Assembly (NCBI GenBank): GCA_963820545.1
Contig: CAWGAJ010000002.1
Location: forward strand, 186,001 to 250,000
Length of the DNA: 64,000 nucleotides
DNA from: CAWGAJ01 sp963820545
Lineage (GTDB): Bacteria > Planctomycetota > Planctomycetia > Pirellulales > Thermoguttaceae
Direction of reading: 5' to 3'
Of this stretch, positions 8,638 to 17,353 are shown in pieces (within the stretch, counting starts at the first letter, position 1; each line of letters starts with the position of its first letter). The translations under genes were made by a program, and so were the position numbers. The notes beneath the pieces are model-generated. The model searched no databases and had not been told where the DNA came from. It saw nothing but the letters and a program-made list of their open reading frames with translations.

Positions 8638-9208
8638 TTAATCGCGTTGAATCACTAACCGATCCAGGACGGTCTCGGCACGAGCGAAAATTTCCTCCAC
8701 GCGTGCCCAAGCCATCGATACTTTTCAATAAGCCGCGCTGGGTATAATAGGCCAGCAATGGTTCGGTTTGCTTGCGGTAGGCCACCAAACGTTGGCGGAT
8801 CACCGCGGGAGTATCGTCGGTCCGGCCGCGCCCGGCAAGCCGCTTGAACAGTTCCTCTTCAGGGACTTTTAATTCCAGAACCACGTCCAAGGGCGTGCCT
8901 TTTTCGGCGAGCATGACGTCCAGGGCCTCGGCCTGGGCGATAGTGCGGGGGAAGCCGTCCAATAAATATCCTCTTTGGCAGTCCGGCTGATTAAGCCGCT
9001 CGGCGATAATTGCGATGATGATGTCGTCCGGCACCAATTGGCCGGCGGACATGAATTTGTCGGCCTGCAAACCCACCTCGGTCTTGGCGTCGCGGGCAGC
9101 GCGAAGCATGTCGCCGGTGGAGAGGTGGGCGAGCTTGTATTTCTCGATCAGCCGGGCGGCCTGCGTGCCTTTGCCTGCGCCGGGAGGGCCGATGAAAACG
9201 ATCCGCAT
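8638..9208 (-). CDS. adk: Adenylate kinase, short-lid type (frameshifted near end)
   Basis: Interconverts AMP+ATP and 2 ADP. The P-loop GPPGAGKGT lies at residues 7-15, the AMP site at STGDMLR (30-36) and GFPRTIAQAEAL, and the lid is the short type (RLAGRGRTDDTPAVIRQRL) without the zinc or long beta lid. The frame changes near 8705 after SIDGLG; the other frame continues EEIFARAETVLDRLVIQRD and stops at 8638. This yields about 190 residues, normal for the short form. It keeps its classical place next to secY. Confidence 0.94.
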
Positions 9209-9250
9209 GATGTAAATCCTTCGTCGATTGTAGGACAGGATTTCAGTCCG

Positions 9251-9290
9251 TTGTAAGACGGAATTTTATTCCGTCCAGGACGGCTTACAA
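9251..9290. repeat. Nested inverted repeat between secY and adk
   Basis: TTGTAAG (9251-9257) pairs with CTTACAA (9284-9290), enclosing a hairpin GACGGAA (9257-9263) / TTCCGTC (9269-9275). The flanking spacer repeats words related to GTAGGACAGGAT. The layout, an outer stem around an inner hairpin, is similar to other spacers in this operon. Confidence 0.6.
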
Positions 9291-9328
9291 ATCCATCCTG
9301 ACAGGTATATCTTCTCGTGTTAGTTGCT

Positions 9329-10706
9329 CTAACCCTTCTCCAACAGGCCGCGGTAATTGCGCATCACCAGATGGCTGTCGATTTTCTGCACCAGATCGAA
9401 GGCCACGCTGACGGCGATCAGCAGGGTCGTGCCGCCGTAAAAACTGGCCAGATTGTAATCGAGCGACGGGAACCAGGAGAGAATCAACGTGGGCACGATG
9501 GCCACCACGGCCAAGAAGCCCGCCCCCACGTAAGTGATCCGCACCATCACTTTTTCCAGATAATCGGCGGTCCGCCGGCCGGGCCGGTAACCGGGAATGA
9601 AGGTCCCGTAGTTTTTCAAGTTGTCGGACATGTCCTTGGGATTGAAGCTGATGGCCGTCCAGAAGTAGCAGAAGAAGTAGATCAAGACGATATAAAGGAG
9701 GTTGTAGGTAAAGGACTCTTGCCGCGGTGGAAAGCCTGTTCCGAGGATACCCACAAGCCATTCAGGGCTTCGGGATAGTTTTTGGCCAACGTACTGGAAG
9801 ATCACCTGGGGGAACAGCAAGAGACTGCTGGCGAAGATGATGGGCATCACGCCGGCCTGGTTGATGCGCAAGGGCAGATACTGGCGCGTGCCGCCGTAGA
9901 CCCGGCGGCCGCGCACGTGTTTGCGCTTTGGGTGGGAATGCGGCGTTGGCCTTGGGTGATAAAGACCACGCCGGCCATCACGGCCACAAAGAGCACGGCC
10001 AGGACCAGCAGGGTTTCCACGCCCACCTGTCCTTTCAGCCGCTGCCCAGTTCCATGCCGCGGCTTACCAGGGGTTTGAGCAGTTCGTATGCCGGCATCGG
10101 GCATGCGGGCGAGAATGCCCGCCATAATCAGCAGGCTGATGCCGTTGCCGATGCCGTACTCGTCGATCTGCTCGCCCAGCCACATCAGGAAGGCGGTGCC
10201 GGCGGTCATGGTCAGCACGAGCGGTGAACTGCCAGCATGAACGGCAAGGTGTCGCGGATCAGATATTCCTCATAGACCCAGCGATTGCCGACCATCAGTC
10301 GCACGTAAAACCAGCTTTGGCCCAGGCACAGGACGACCGTGGCGTAGCGGGTATATTCGTTGATTTTTTTCCGGCCGCTTTCGCCTTCTTTTTGCAGTTT
10401 CTCCAAGGGCGGATAAACGCTGGCCAGCAACTGGAAGATAATCGAGGCGGAGATGTAGGGCATGATTCCCAGGCCGAAGATCGTGGCCTGATTAAGACGG
10501 GTGGCGCTGAAAATGGCCACTTGCGAGATCAAGTCGGCCGAGCCCTCCCTGTCCTTGGCTCGAAGGCCGCGGTCATTTTGGTGGGATCGACCAAGGGCAA
10601 GGGTAATTTGACAGCCCACGCGGTAAATGGCCAAAAGCAGCAGCGTCAGCAAGATCTTCTGCCGCAGTTCGGGGATCGTGAAGATGACACGGATTTTTTC
10701 CCACAT
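9329..10706 (-). CDS. secY: SecY preprotein translocase channel (multiple frameshifts)
   Basis: SecY forms the membrane channel for protein export. It starts at the ATG at 10706 (MWEKIRVIFTIPELRQKIL). Conserved parts appear in successive frames: ATIFGLGIMPYISASIIFQL (TM2 area) and GESGRKKINEYTRYATVVLC up to about 10215; AFLMWLGEQIDEYGIGNGIS to FVAVMAGVVFITQGQRRIP (10218 to about 9925); then LRINQAGVMPIIFASSLLLF and the C-terminal helices through SHLVMRNYRGLLEKG (9916-9329). At least five single-base changes are needed, near 10605, 10555, 10215, 10080-10040 and 9920. All ten transmembrane segments seem recoverable. An essential gene in this state is a strong sign of sequence error. Confidence 0.93.
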
Positions 10707-10788
10707 CGCTCGATCCTTATGAGATGAATCCTCCCGGCGCAGAGCGCCGGGGCTAACACGATAATCACGTGGGTTTTCATCTTGTTTT

Positions 10789-11254
10789 TCACCACGGGGG
10801 CTTTGCCCGGCGAGAACAATGGCCTGGCCGCCCGCCTTTTCGATTTTCTCCAAGGCCGAGCGGCTGAAACGGTGGGCCGAGATCTTCAGGCTTTTGGTCA
10901 GTTCGCCGTCGCCGAGCACTTTCAGCACATCGAAGCGGCCTTTGGCCAGGGATTTGGCCTTGAGCGCCTCGGGAGTGACTTCTTGGCCGCTGCGGAATTT
11001 GGCCTGTCCAGATCGCCGACGTTCACCACGGCCACGGTTTGCGCAAAGCGGTTGTGGAAACCGCGCTTGGGAATGCGGCGGACCAGGGGCATCTGGCCGC
11101 CTTCGAAAACGCGTTGCGAGGAATAGCCGGAGCGGGAGCCTTGGCCTTTGTGTCCGCGGCTGGAGGTCTTGCCGTGGCCGGAGCCCGGCCCGCGGCCGAT
11201 GCGTTTTCGCCGTTTATTGCGCTGAATGCCGCGATGGATGTCGTTGAGGTTCAT
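10789..11254 (-). CDS. rplO: 50S ribosomal protein uL15 (frameshifted)
   Basis: Starts MNLNDIHRGIQRNKRRKRIG with the glycine-rich rRNA-binding stretch GPGSGHGKTSSRGHKGQGSR. The frame is lost near 11010; the next frame carries KFRSGQEVTPEALKAKSL and then VLKVLGDGELTKSLKISAH to GGQAIVLAG. That second frame runs without stop into secY, so another indel near 10805 is required; adding one G to a GGG run there gives a stop at 10789, the end chosen here, but the exact C-terminus is uncertain. The start ATG overlaps the rpsE stop (ATGA), leaving no room for an L30 gene, which many bacteria have at this position. Confidence 0.92.
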
Positions 11255-11735
11255 GAGAGCGAAACTCCCCGAAGCCGCTCGACTTCGCTCTTGGAGCGGA
11301 GTTGTTTCAAGGCGTCGAGCGTGGCTTTGACCAGGTTGATGGGGTTGGTGGAGCCGAAGCTCTTGGTGAGGATGTCGCGGATGCCGCAGGCTTCGCACAC
11401 CGCGCGCACGGCCGAGCCGGCAATCACGCCCGTGCCCGGGCCGGCGGGAAGCAGAACCACCTGGGCGGCGCCGAACTGCCCCTGGACCATGTGCGGAATG
11501 GTGGTGCCGTCCAGGTGGATGGCGATCATGTTGCGGGAGCCGTCCTTGACGGCCTTTTCCACGGCCGGCGGGACTTCGTTGGCCTTGCCGTATCCCCAGC
11601 CGACTTTGCCCTGGCCGTCGCCGACGACCACCAGGGCCGTGAAGCTGAATCGCCGGCCGCCTTTGACCACCGCGGCACAGCGCGGATCTTGATCACCTTG
11701 TCGATCAGTTCGCCTTGTGTAGTTTCGGTTGACAT
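11251..11735 (-). CDS. rpsE: 30S ribosomal protein uS5 (frameshifted near N-terminus)
   Basis: uS5 contributes to decoding fidelity. Translation begins at 11735 as MSTETTQGELIDKVIKIR; the frame then shifts near 11680 and continues CAAVVKGGRRFSFTALVVVG, the classic S5 RNA-binding loop. Further landmarks are GWGYGKANEVPPAVEKA, PAGPGTGVIAGSAVRAVCE and STNPINLVKATLDAL. One lost base in the CGCCGT-like context restores IRRCAAVVKGG. Length after repair is about 162, normal. Confidence 0.94.
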
Positions 11736-11754
11736 AGGTTTGTCTTTGCATTCA

Positions 11755-11836
11755 TATTTAGCCGCCGTGAATACACGGTGGGTAACAAGGAAAAATGCTT
11801 CGATTTCTCCCGGGGGTATTCACCCGGGGCTAAATA
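11755..11836. repeat. Composite palindrome between rplR and rpsE
   Basis: Outer arms TATTTAGCC (11755-11763) and GGCTAAATA (11828-11836) enclose CCGTG/CACGG (11765-11769 with 11774-11778) and a GC-rich CCCGGG/CCCGGG pair (11809-11814 with 11823-11828). It has the same architecture as the adk-map element at 8547-8632 but unrelated sequence. It fills nearly the whole spacer between two co-transcribed ribosomal genes. Confidence 0.65.
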
Positions 11837-11842
11837 CATAGT

Positions 11843-12213
11843 TTAAAACACCAGTCCCGCATTGCGGGCGGCATCGGCCAGGGCGGCCACGCGGCCGTGA
11901 TACTTGTACTCGCGGCGGTCAAAGGCCACTTCCTTGATGCCGGCTGCCAAGGCCCGCTGGGCGAGCGCTTTGCCCACCACGGCGGCGGCGGTCTTGTTTC
12001 CGCCGTATTTCACTTGCTCCTTCAAGGCGCTTGTCCCTGGTGCTGGCCGCCGCCAGGGTCCGCCCGGCGTGGTCGTCGATAATCTGGGCGTAAAAGTGCT
12101 TGTGGCTGCGGAAGACGCTCAGCCGCGGACGGGCGGATACGCGTTTCAGTCGGTTACGGACGCGTACCCCACGCCGGCTGGCGTTGTCAACCGATTCGTT
12201 TTTCGTGTTTCAT
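11843..12213 (-). CDS. rplR: 50S ribosomal protein uL18 (two frameshifts)
   Basis: uL18 binds 5S rRNA. MKHEKRI opens the gene at 12213; a one-base change gives NASRRGVRVRNRLKRVSARP and LSVFRSHKHFYAQIIDDHAG, then a second change near 12025 leads to ALKEQVKYGGNKTAAAVVGK and the end FDRREYKYHGRVAALADAAR. The 5S-binding signature (RPRLSVFRS and YHGRV..LAD..R..GL) is complete. Length after repair is about 122 residues. Confidence 0.92.
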
Positions 12214-12215
12214 AA

Positions 12216-12759
12216 TTACTTCACCATGGCCTTGCCTTGCTTGCGGCGGACCGGTTCGCCGAGGTAGCGGATGCCCTTGCCCTTGTACGGCTCCGGCTTG
12301 CGCAGTGCGCGCACGCAGCGGCGAACTGGCCGACCAACTGCTTGTCGATTCCCTGGATCACGATGTGCTGCTGGTCGGGCACGGTCACCTTGATGCCCTC
12401 GGGGATCGGCACCTGGAGCTCGTTGGCAAAACCCACGCGCAGCTGCAGTATTTTGCCTTGCACCGCGGCCAGGTAGCCGACGCCCATGATCTCCAGGCGC
12501 TTTTCGTAGCCTTGGGTGACGCCGACGACCATGTTGCGGATCATGGCCCGGGTCAGTCCGTGCAGGGCGCGGCTCGGCGCTCGTCGTCCCGTCGGCCGAC
12601 AACGACCACCTGCGACGCTTCGTCGTAGGTAACCGAGATTTCCGGCCGGAATTCCCACTGGAGCTTGCCCATGGGACCTTCCACGGCAATCGTGTGGTCG
12701 GCGATCTGGACCTTCACTCCCTCGGGGACCGGCACCGGTTTTTTTCCGATCCGAGACAT
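12216..12759 (-). CDS. rplF: 50S ribosomal protein uL6 (frameshifted)
   Basis: Starts MSRIGKKPVPVPEGVKVQIA at 12759. The frame shifts near 12580 to RALHGLTRAMIRNMVVGVTQ and GYEKRLEIMGVGYLAAVQG, then near 12320 to the family end KPEPYKGKGIRYLGEPVRRK plus QGKAMVK. The two tandem L6 folds and the conserved C-terminal EPYKGKGIRY motif are present. Gap of 2 bases to rplR, consistent with translational coupling. Confidence 0.93.
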
Positions 12760-12815
12760 GGTATTTGTTCAACTCCTGTTTTTGCGTCGTTGCCACGAAG
12801 TTCATGGGGTGGGGG

Positions 12816-13212
12816 TTACCAGACTTCGCAGAGCACTTCGCCGCCGAGTTTGCGCTGCCGGGCTTCGCGGTCGCTGATCACGCCGCGGCTGGTGCTGAGG
12901 ATGCAGATCCCCAGGCCGCCGAGCACGGGCTTCAGCTCGTCGGCGCCGCTGTAGACGCGGCGGCCCGGCTTGCTGACGCGGCGGATGCGGCGGATCACCC
13001 GCTCCCCGTTCGGGCCGTACTTCAAGTGCACGCGGAGCTGGCTGGCCGGCTTCGCCGGCCATTTCTTCCCAATCCCAGATGTAGCCCTCGCGCTTGAGCA
13101 CTTCCGCCAGTCCGCGTTTGACCTTGGAAAGGGGCATGTCCACGTGGGGCCGTTCGACGCGCACCGCGTTGCGGATGCGGGTCAACATGTCGGCGATGGG
13201 GTCGGTCATCAT
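12816..13212 (-). CDS. rpsH: 30S ribosomal protein uS8 (one frameshift)
   Basis: Begins MMTDPIADMLTRIRNAVRVE at 13212 and, after a frame change near 13050, continues LKYGPNGERVIRRIRRVSKP and GLGICILSTSRGVISDREAR to the end VLCEVW. uS8 binds the central 16S domain and in many bacteria also represses the spc operon through a site in the rplE message; no such site was identified here. Length after repair about 132. Confidence 0.94.
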
Positions 13213-13226
13213 GTGTATGGGTCCCT

Positions 13227-13412
13227 TTACCAACTCGCTTTCCGGACGCCGGGAATCAGGCCTTCGTCGGCCAGATTGCGGAAACAGATCCGGCAAATCC
13301 CGAACTTCCGATACACCGCCCGCGGCCGCCCGCAAAGCCGGCACCGCCGTACCAGGCGGGTGGAAAACTTCGGCGGGCGAAGCGCCTTGGCGATCTTGGA
13401 TTTACTTGCCAT
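13227..13412 (-). CDS. rpsN: 30S ribosomal protein uS14, zinc-binding (type Z)
   Basis: Intact, 61 residues, the short zinc form: CRLC at residues 24-27 and CRIC at 40-43 form the four-cysteine site, followed by FRNLADEGLIPGVRKASW, the conserved end. It is located between rplE and rpsH in the standard order. One of the few genes of this stretch without a frame change, as expected from its small size. Confidence 0.97.
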   Translation of the reverse strand: MASKSKIAKALRPPKFSTRLVRRCRLCGRPRAVYRKFGICRICFRNLADEGLIPGVRKASW

Positions 13413-13506
13413 GCAGTCTTGATCCTTGGTTCTGTTCGGCTAACTAGCTCTCGATCATTGTTCTGCGCGACCAACGGTCGCGGCTCTATGACTTGCTATC
13501 GGCGTC

Positions 13507-14116
13507 TTACTGCTCGCCGCGCAGCGGCATCCCCAATCGCCGCAACAACTCGCGGGCCTCGTCGTCGCTGCTCGGCGGTGGTGACCAACGTGATGTTCAT
13601 CCCCTGTGGCCGCGTGAACTTGTCCGGGTTCAACTCGGGGAACACCAATTGCTCGGTCAGGCCGAGGTTGTAGTTGCCGTGGCCGTCGAAGGCGTTCGGG
13701 TCCAGCCCGCGGAAGTCGCGGACCCGGGGCAAGGCCAGCGAAATCAGCCGGTCGAGGAACTCGTACATCCGCTTGCCGCGCAGCGTGACCTTGCAGCCGA
13801 TGGCCATGCCCTCGCGGAGCTTGAAGTTGGCGATCGACTTGCGGCTCAGCGTGATCACCGGCTTCTGGCCGGCGATCTGCTTCAGCGCCTCGACCGCTTC
13901 TTCCAGGTATTTCTTCTCGGCGATCGCCTTGCCCACGCCCATGTTGATCACGATCTTCTCCAGCCGGGGCAGCGAGAGCCGGTTGCTGCGGCCGAGCTGC
14001 TTGGCCAGGGCCGGCAGGACTCTTTCTCGTAGTGCTCCAGCAGTCGGGGCGGCGGCATGATCGGCTTCCTGCACCGGGGTTTTTTCGGCCGATTTGCTTT
14101 CTTCGCGGCTAGTCAT
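13507..14116 (-). CDS. rplE: 50S ribosomal protein uL5 (frameshifted at both ends)
   Basis: uL5 joins the 5S RNP. The core is clear: RLEKIVINMGVGKAIAEKKY, GQKPVITLSRKSIANFKLRE, VTLRGKRMYEFLDRLISLAL and GLDPNAFDGHGNYNLGLTEQ. At the C-terminus one base change near 13570 gives DDEARELLRRLGMPLRGEQ and a stop at 13507. At the N-terminus a second frame holds the expected PRLLEHYEKE. Two starts are possible: 14116, giving a charged extension MTSREESKSAEKTPVQEAD that needs an extra indel, or the ATG at 14058 (MPPPRLLEHYEKE), preceded by an AGGA box at good spacing. I annotate the longer form but consider both open. Confidence 0.92.
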
Positions 14117-14154
14117 AGTTATCTCTCGGCGTAGACGGCTTGACAGCCGTCCCA

Positions 14155-14505
14155 TTATTTCTTGGCGTAGCGGGCCTTGGCGGGGCGATCTGGCCGTTGC
14201 CGGCGCCGCACTTCTTGCAGTACGTTCCTTTGCTGCCGTCGGCCAGGTAGCGGGCGCCCAGTGCGGGCGGCCGCGCCGCACGCTCTCGCAGACCAGCAGC
14301 ACGTTGCGAAAGCGAGATCGGCATCTCCTTGGAGAGCCGGCCGCCTTGCGGGTTCTTCTGGCTGCGGCGCACGTGCTTGTACACGCGGTTGACGCCCTCG
14401 ACCACCACTTTCCCGTCGTCGCGGTCCACGCGGAGCACCTTGCCGCGCGGCGCCGCGGTCGTCGCCGCTAATCACTTCCACGGTATCGTTGGCTTTAATC
14501 CACAT
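14155..14505 (-). CDS. rplX: 50S ribosomal protein uL24 (multiple frameshifts)
   Basis: MWIKANDTVEVISGDDRG opens the KOW domain at 14505; a frame change leads to VLRVDRDDGKVVVEGVNRVY and KHVRRSQKNPQGGRLSKEMP, then further changes near 14300 and 14180 are needed to connect YLADGSKGTYCKKCGAGNGQ with the end PAKARYAKK. The C-terminal part appears to hold two CxxC-type pairs, a zinc-ribbon tail seen in some lineages. The start codon overlaps the rplN stop. Three or more indels in 350 bases make this the most damaged gene of the region. Confidence 0.87.
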   Translation of the reverse strand: MWIKANDTVEVISGDDRGAARQGAPRGPRRRESGGRGRQPRVQARAPQPEEPARRPALQGDADLAFATCCWSARACGAAARTGRPLPGRRQQRNVLQEVRRRQRPDRPAKARYAKK

Positions 14506-14875
14506 CACACCACCTCGCTGGCGAGGCTGACGATTTTCATGAAGTTCCGGTCGCGCAGTTCCCGGGCCACGGCGCCGAAGATGCGCGTGCCGCGGGGGTT
14601 CTGTTCGTTGTCGATGATCACCGCGGCGTTGCTGTCGAAGCGGACGTAGCTGCCGTCGGGGCGGCGGGTGGGCTGCTTGCAGCGGACGATCACCGCCCGG
14701 ACCACCGCCCCCTTCTTGAAGTCGCTGCCGGCAATCACGCTCTTCACGCTGCAGACGATGATGTCGCCCAGCCCGGCGAACGCGCCGGCGCGATCCGCCC
14801 AAGCACCTTGATGCACATCAATTCCTTGGCCCCGGTGTTGTCGGCCACGGCGAGTCGGGTTTGCATCTGGATCAT
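14505..14875 (-). CDS. rplN: 50S ribosomal protein uL14 (one frameshift)
   Basis: Starts MIQMQTRLAVADNTGAKELM at 14875, continues CIKVLGR, then shifts frame near 14790 to GDIIVCSVKSVIAGSDFKKG and AVVRAVIVRCKQPTRRPDGS. The end DRNFMKIVSLASEVV is the classic uL14 C-terminus. Repaired length is about 123, normal. The stop overlaps the start of rplX. Confidence 0.95.
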
Positions 14876-14929
14876 GGTTACAATCCGTTTGTCGCCAATT
14901 TACTCCCGGCGCAAATGCCGGGTTTAACG

Positions 14930-15249
14930 TTATTCGCTGGTTGCTTCTGGTTGTTCTCGTTTTCTTTTGCGCGGGCGGCGCGCGCATCGCCGCCAGGTCG
15001 ATCATCTTGCCTTTCTCCACCACGCGCACCAGCTCCCAGCGCTTCGTCCGCGACATCGGCCGCGACTCGACGATCTCCACCAGGTCGCCGCTGTGCGACT
15101 CGTTGTTCTCGTCGTGCACGTAGCAGATGGTCTTGCGGCGGAGGTATTTGCCGTACTTGGGGTGCTCGCACCAGCCGGGGAATTTCCACGCGGCGGGTCT
15201 TCGCCGTCTTGTCGCTGGTGACGACTCCGATCTCAACTCGCTTAGGCAT
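14930..15249 (-). CDS. rpsQ: 30S ribosomal protein uS17 (frameshifted)
   Basis: MPKRVEIGVVTSDKTAKTRR opens the OB-fold at 15249. A frame change near 15190 gives HPKYGKYLRRKTICYVHDEN and GDLVEIVESRPMSRTKRWEL, the conserved core. The second frame has no stop before rplN; another base change after LAAMR gives a basic tail RKRKREQPEATSE ending at 14930, chosen here as the most likely end. The tail is longer than in E. coli. Confidence 0.92.
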
Positions 15250-15262
15250 GGACTGGTTCCTG

Positions 15263-15487
15263 CTATTGGGCGGCAGCCGTGGCAGCCGCCGCGGCGGCGC
15301 GCTGGCGCTCGCGTTGGATCGTCTTGATCCGGGCGATCAAGCGGCGCTGCTTGCGCAGCTCGCTGGGGGCGTCCAGCCGCTCGGTCTGCGCCTGGAGCCG
15401 CAGGCGGAACAGGCTTTTCGTGGCGTCCTTCAGCGTCAGCGCCAATTGCTCGTCGCTCATTTCGCGAAGTTCGGAGGCCTTGGTCAT
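15263..15487 (-). CDS. rpmC: 50S ribosomal protein uL29
   Basis: Intact 74-residue helical hairpin. MTKASELREMSDEQLALTLK starts at the ATG at 15487; the centre KSLFRLRLQAQTERLDAPSE and KQRRLIARIKTIQRER are typical. It ends in an alanine-rich tail. An upstream in-frame extension belongs to the end of rplP and was excluded. Confidence 0.95.
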   Translation of the reverse strand: MTKASELREMSDEQLALTLKDATKSLFRLRLQAQTERLDAPSELRKQRRLIARIKTIQRERQRAAAAAATAAAQ

Positions 15488-15510
15488 AACCGTATATCCC
15501 CTAAAGCGGC

Positions 15511-15932
15511 TTACACCGTGCCGCCGCTTGAGGAAGCGGACCTTCACCGGCATCTTGTGGGCCAGGCGGGCGAAGCACATGCCGCGCCGCCTCTTCGGTG
15601 ATGCCGCTGATCTCGAACAGCACCGTGCCCGGCTTGACCACCGCCGCCCAGTATTCCGGCTCGCCTTTGCCCTTGCCCATGCGGGTTTCCAAGGGAATCG
15701 AGGTGATCGGCTTGTGGGGAAAGACGCGGATGTACAGGCGGCCTTCGGTGCGCAGGTACTGCTGCGCCGCGATGCGGCCGGCCTCGATGCGTCTGCCGCG
15801 CTGATCCAGCCGCCTTGCAGCGGCCTGCAGCCCGTAGTCGCCGAAGACGACGCGGTTGCCGCGCGTGGCGTTACCTCTTATACGTCCTCTTTGGCTTTTT
15901 CGGTGCTTGACCCGTTTTGGCATCAGCGCCAT
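15511..15932 (-). CDS. rplP: 50S ribosomal protein uL16 (frameshifted)
   Basis: uL16 organises the A-site tRNA elbow contact. The N-terminus MPKRVKHRKSQRGRIRG is unmistakable. Two compensating changes near 15820 and 15790 scramble what should read GLQALQGGWISARQIEAGR. The core YLRTEGRLYIRVFPHKPITS and KGEPEYWAAVVKPGTVLFEI is intact. After ITEEAAR another frame continues MCFARLAHKMPVKVRFLKR, the normal C-terminal helix, with a stop at 15511 after one more change. The first 62 bases overlap the end of rpsC. Confidence 0.93.
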
Positions 15933-16589
15933 CGATGTCGTCCTCGCTATACATGCCCTGATTGATCCACACCTGCACGCCGATGTGGCCCTGGGCGATC
16001 ATGGCCTCGGCAAAGCCGTAGTCGATTTTCGCCCGCAGCGTGCTGACAGCGGAATGGAGCCGGCGATCTGCTTCTCGCGGCGGGACATTTCCGCCCCGCC
16101 CAGCCGGCCGGCCAACTGGATCTTGATCCCCTTGGCGCCGGCCTCCATGGTCTGTTCCATCGCCCGCTTCATCGTGCGGCGGAAGCTGGCCCGCTTGTCC
16201 AACTGCTCGGCGATGTCCTCGGCCACCAGTTGGGCCACGATTTCCGGCCGGTTGATTTCCTCGATCTTGATGTTGATCCGCCGGCCGGTCTTCTTCTGCA
16301 GTTCTTTCTGCAGTTCCTCGACCCGCTCGCCCTTGCGGCCGATGAGCACGCCGGGCCGGGCGGAAAACAGGATCACCTTGACTTCGTCGCGGGTCCGCTC
16401 GATCTCGATCTTGGCGATCGCCGGGTACAGCGGCTTGCCGAACTTGTCTTTGCGATTCTTGATGAAGTCGCGGATCTTCTGGTCCTCGACCAGCAGGTCG
16501 GCGAACTCCTGCTTCGAGGCGTACCACCGGCTCTTCCAGCCGATCATGATGCCGGTGCGAAACCCGATCGGATTGACTTTTTGACCCAT
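15871..16589 (-). CDS. rpsC: 30S ribosomal protein uS3 (one frameshift)
   Basis: uS3 lines the mRNA entry channel. MGQKVNPIGFRTGIMIGWKS begins at 16589; the KH domain signature FSARPGVLIGRKGERVEEL follows. Near 16050 the frame changes and continues TLRAKIDYGFAEAMIAQGHI GVQVWINQGM (split here for length) to a lysine-rich tail APKKPKRTYKR ending at 15871. That tail overlaps the first 62 bases of rplP in another frame. Total length about 239, in the normal range. Confidence 0.94.
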
Positions 16590-16636
16590 ACTATCGATCT
16601 CAATTAACTTATGTATCTTGCTTTCCATTTTCAGTT

Positions 16637-16965
16637 TTATTCCAAGGCCACGCGAATGTGCGAGATCCGTTTCTTGATGATCGAGGCCATGCCGCGGGCG
16701 TGCGGCCGCATCCGCTTGAACATCGGGCCGCTGTCCACGCGCACGTCGACCACCATCAGGTGATGCAGGTTCGGCGCCCGCCGATCCTCGGCGTTGGCCA
16801 AGGCGCTGCGGAGCACCTTTTCCAGCATCCGCGCGCCGCGATGCGGCTGATAGCGCAGGATGTCCAGGGCCTCGTCGGCGAACTTGCCGCGGATCAGGTC
16901 GGCCAGCGGGCGGACCTTGCGGGCGCTGATCCGGTGCGAATCGATGTACTGCTTCGTATGCTCAT
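16637..16965 (-). CDS. rplV: 50S ribosomal protein uL22
   Basis: uL22 lines the exit tunnel. The conserved ISARKVRPLADLIRGKFADE, RGARMLEKVLRSALANAEDR and RMRPHARGMASIIKKRISHI are all in one frame up to the stop at 16637. The N-terminus is unclear: that frame runs back into rpsS without a stop, while the ATG at 16965 is in another frame and would need one base change to join. The chosen start gives about 109 residues, the usual length. Confidence 0.92.
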
Positions 16966-16983
16966 GATGTTCGCGCTGCCGTT

Positions 16984-17262
16984 CTACTGCTTTTTTGCTT
17001 CCTTTCCCGCCGTGGCCGCGGAAGGTCCGCGTCGGGGCGAACTCGCCCAGCCGGTGCCCGACCATCTCCTCGGTCACGAACACCTTCATGTGGATTTTGC
17101 CGTTGTGGACCATGAACGTGTGCCCGACAAACTCCGGCACGATCGGTGCACGCCCGGGCCCAGGTCTTGATCGGCTCCTTCGTTCCCGACGTCGTTCTGC
17201 TTCTCCACCTTGTGGAACAGCTTGGGAGTGACGAACGGGCCTTTTTTCAGTGATCTTCCCAT
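16984..17262 (-). CDS. rpsS: 30S ribosomal protein uS19 (frameshifted)
   Basis: MGRSLKKGPFVTPKLFHKVE at 17262 is the diagnostic start. A frame change near 17160 gives PIVPEFVGHTFMVHNGKIHM and EEMVGHRLGEFAPTRTFRGH, the conserved C-terminal half. One further base near 17000 leads to the stop at 16984 after AKKQ. Repaired length is about 93, as expected. It lies between rplB and rplV. Confidence 0.93.
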
Positions 17263-17278
17263 GGTAGTTTCTCTGTGT

Positions 17279-17345
17279 TTTCAGTTTACAGTTTACAGTC
17301 AATTTATAAAAAACTTATAACTGAAAACTGATAACTGATAACTTA
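17279..17345. repeat. Degenerate AACTGA/TCAGTTT heptamer tract
   Basis: The rplB-rpsS spacer consists largely of overlapping words such as TCAGTTTACAGTTTACAGT followed by TAACTGAAAACTGATAACTG. The two halves are partly complementary, so the tract can form an imperfect hairpin. Similar words fill 1317-1346, 2710-2742, 18204-18246 and 46008-46040. They form low-complexity spacer tracts of unknown role. Confidence 0.6.
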
Positions 17346-17353
17346 TTTCAATT

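Noticed and set aside
17279..17345. CRISPR array
   Set aside because: Units are 7-8 bases, degenerate and without spacers; no cas genes are present.
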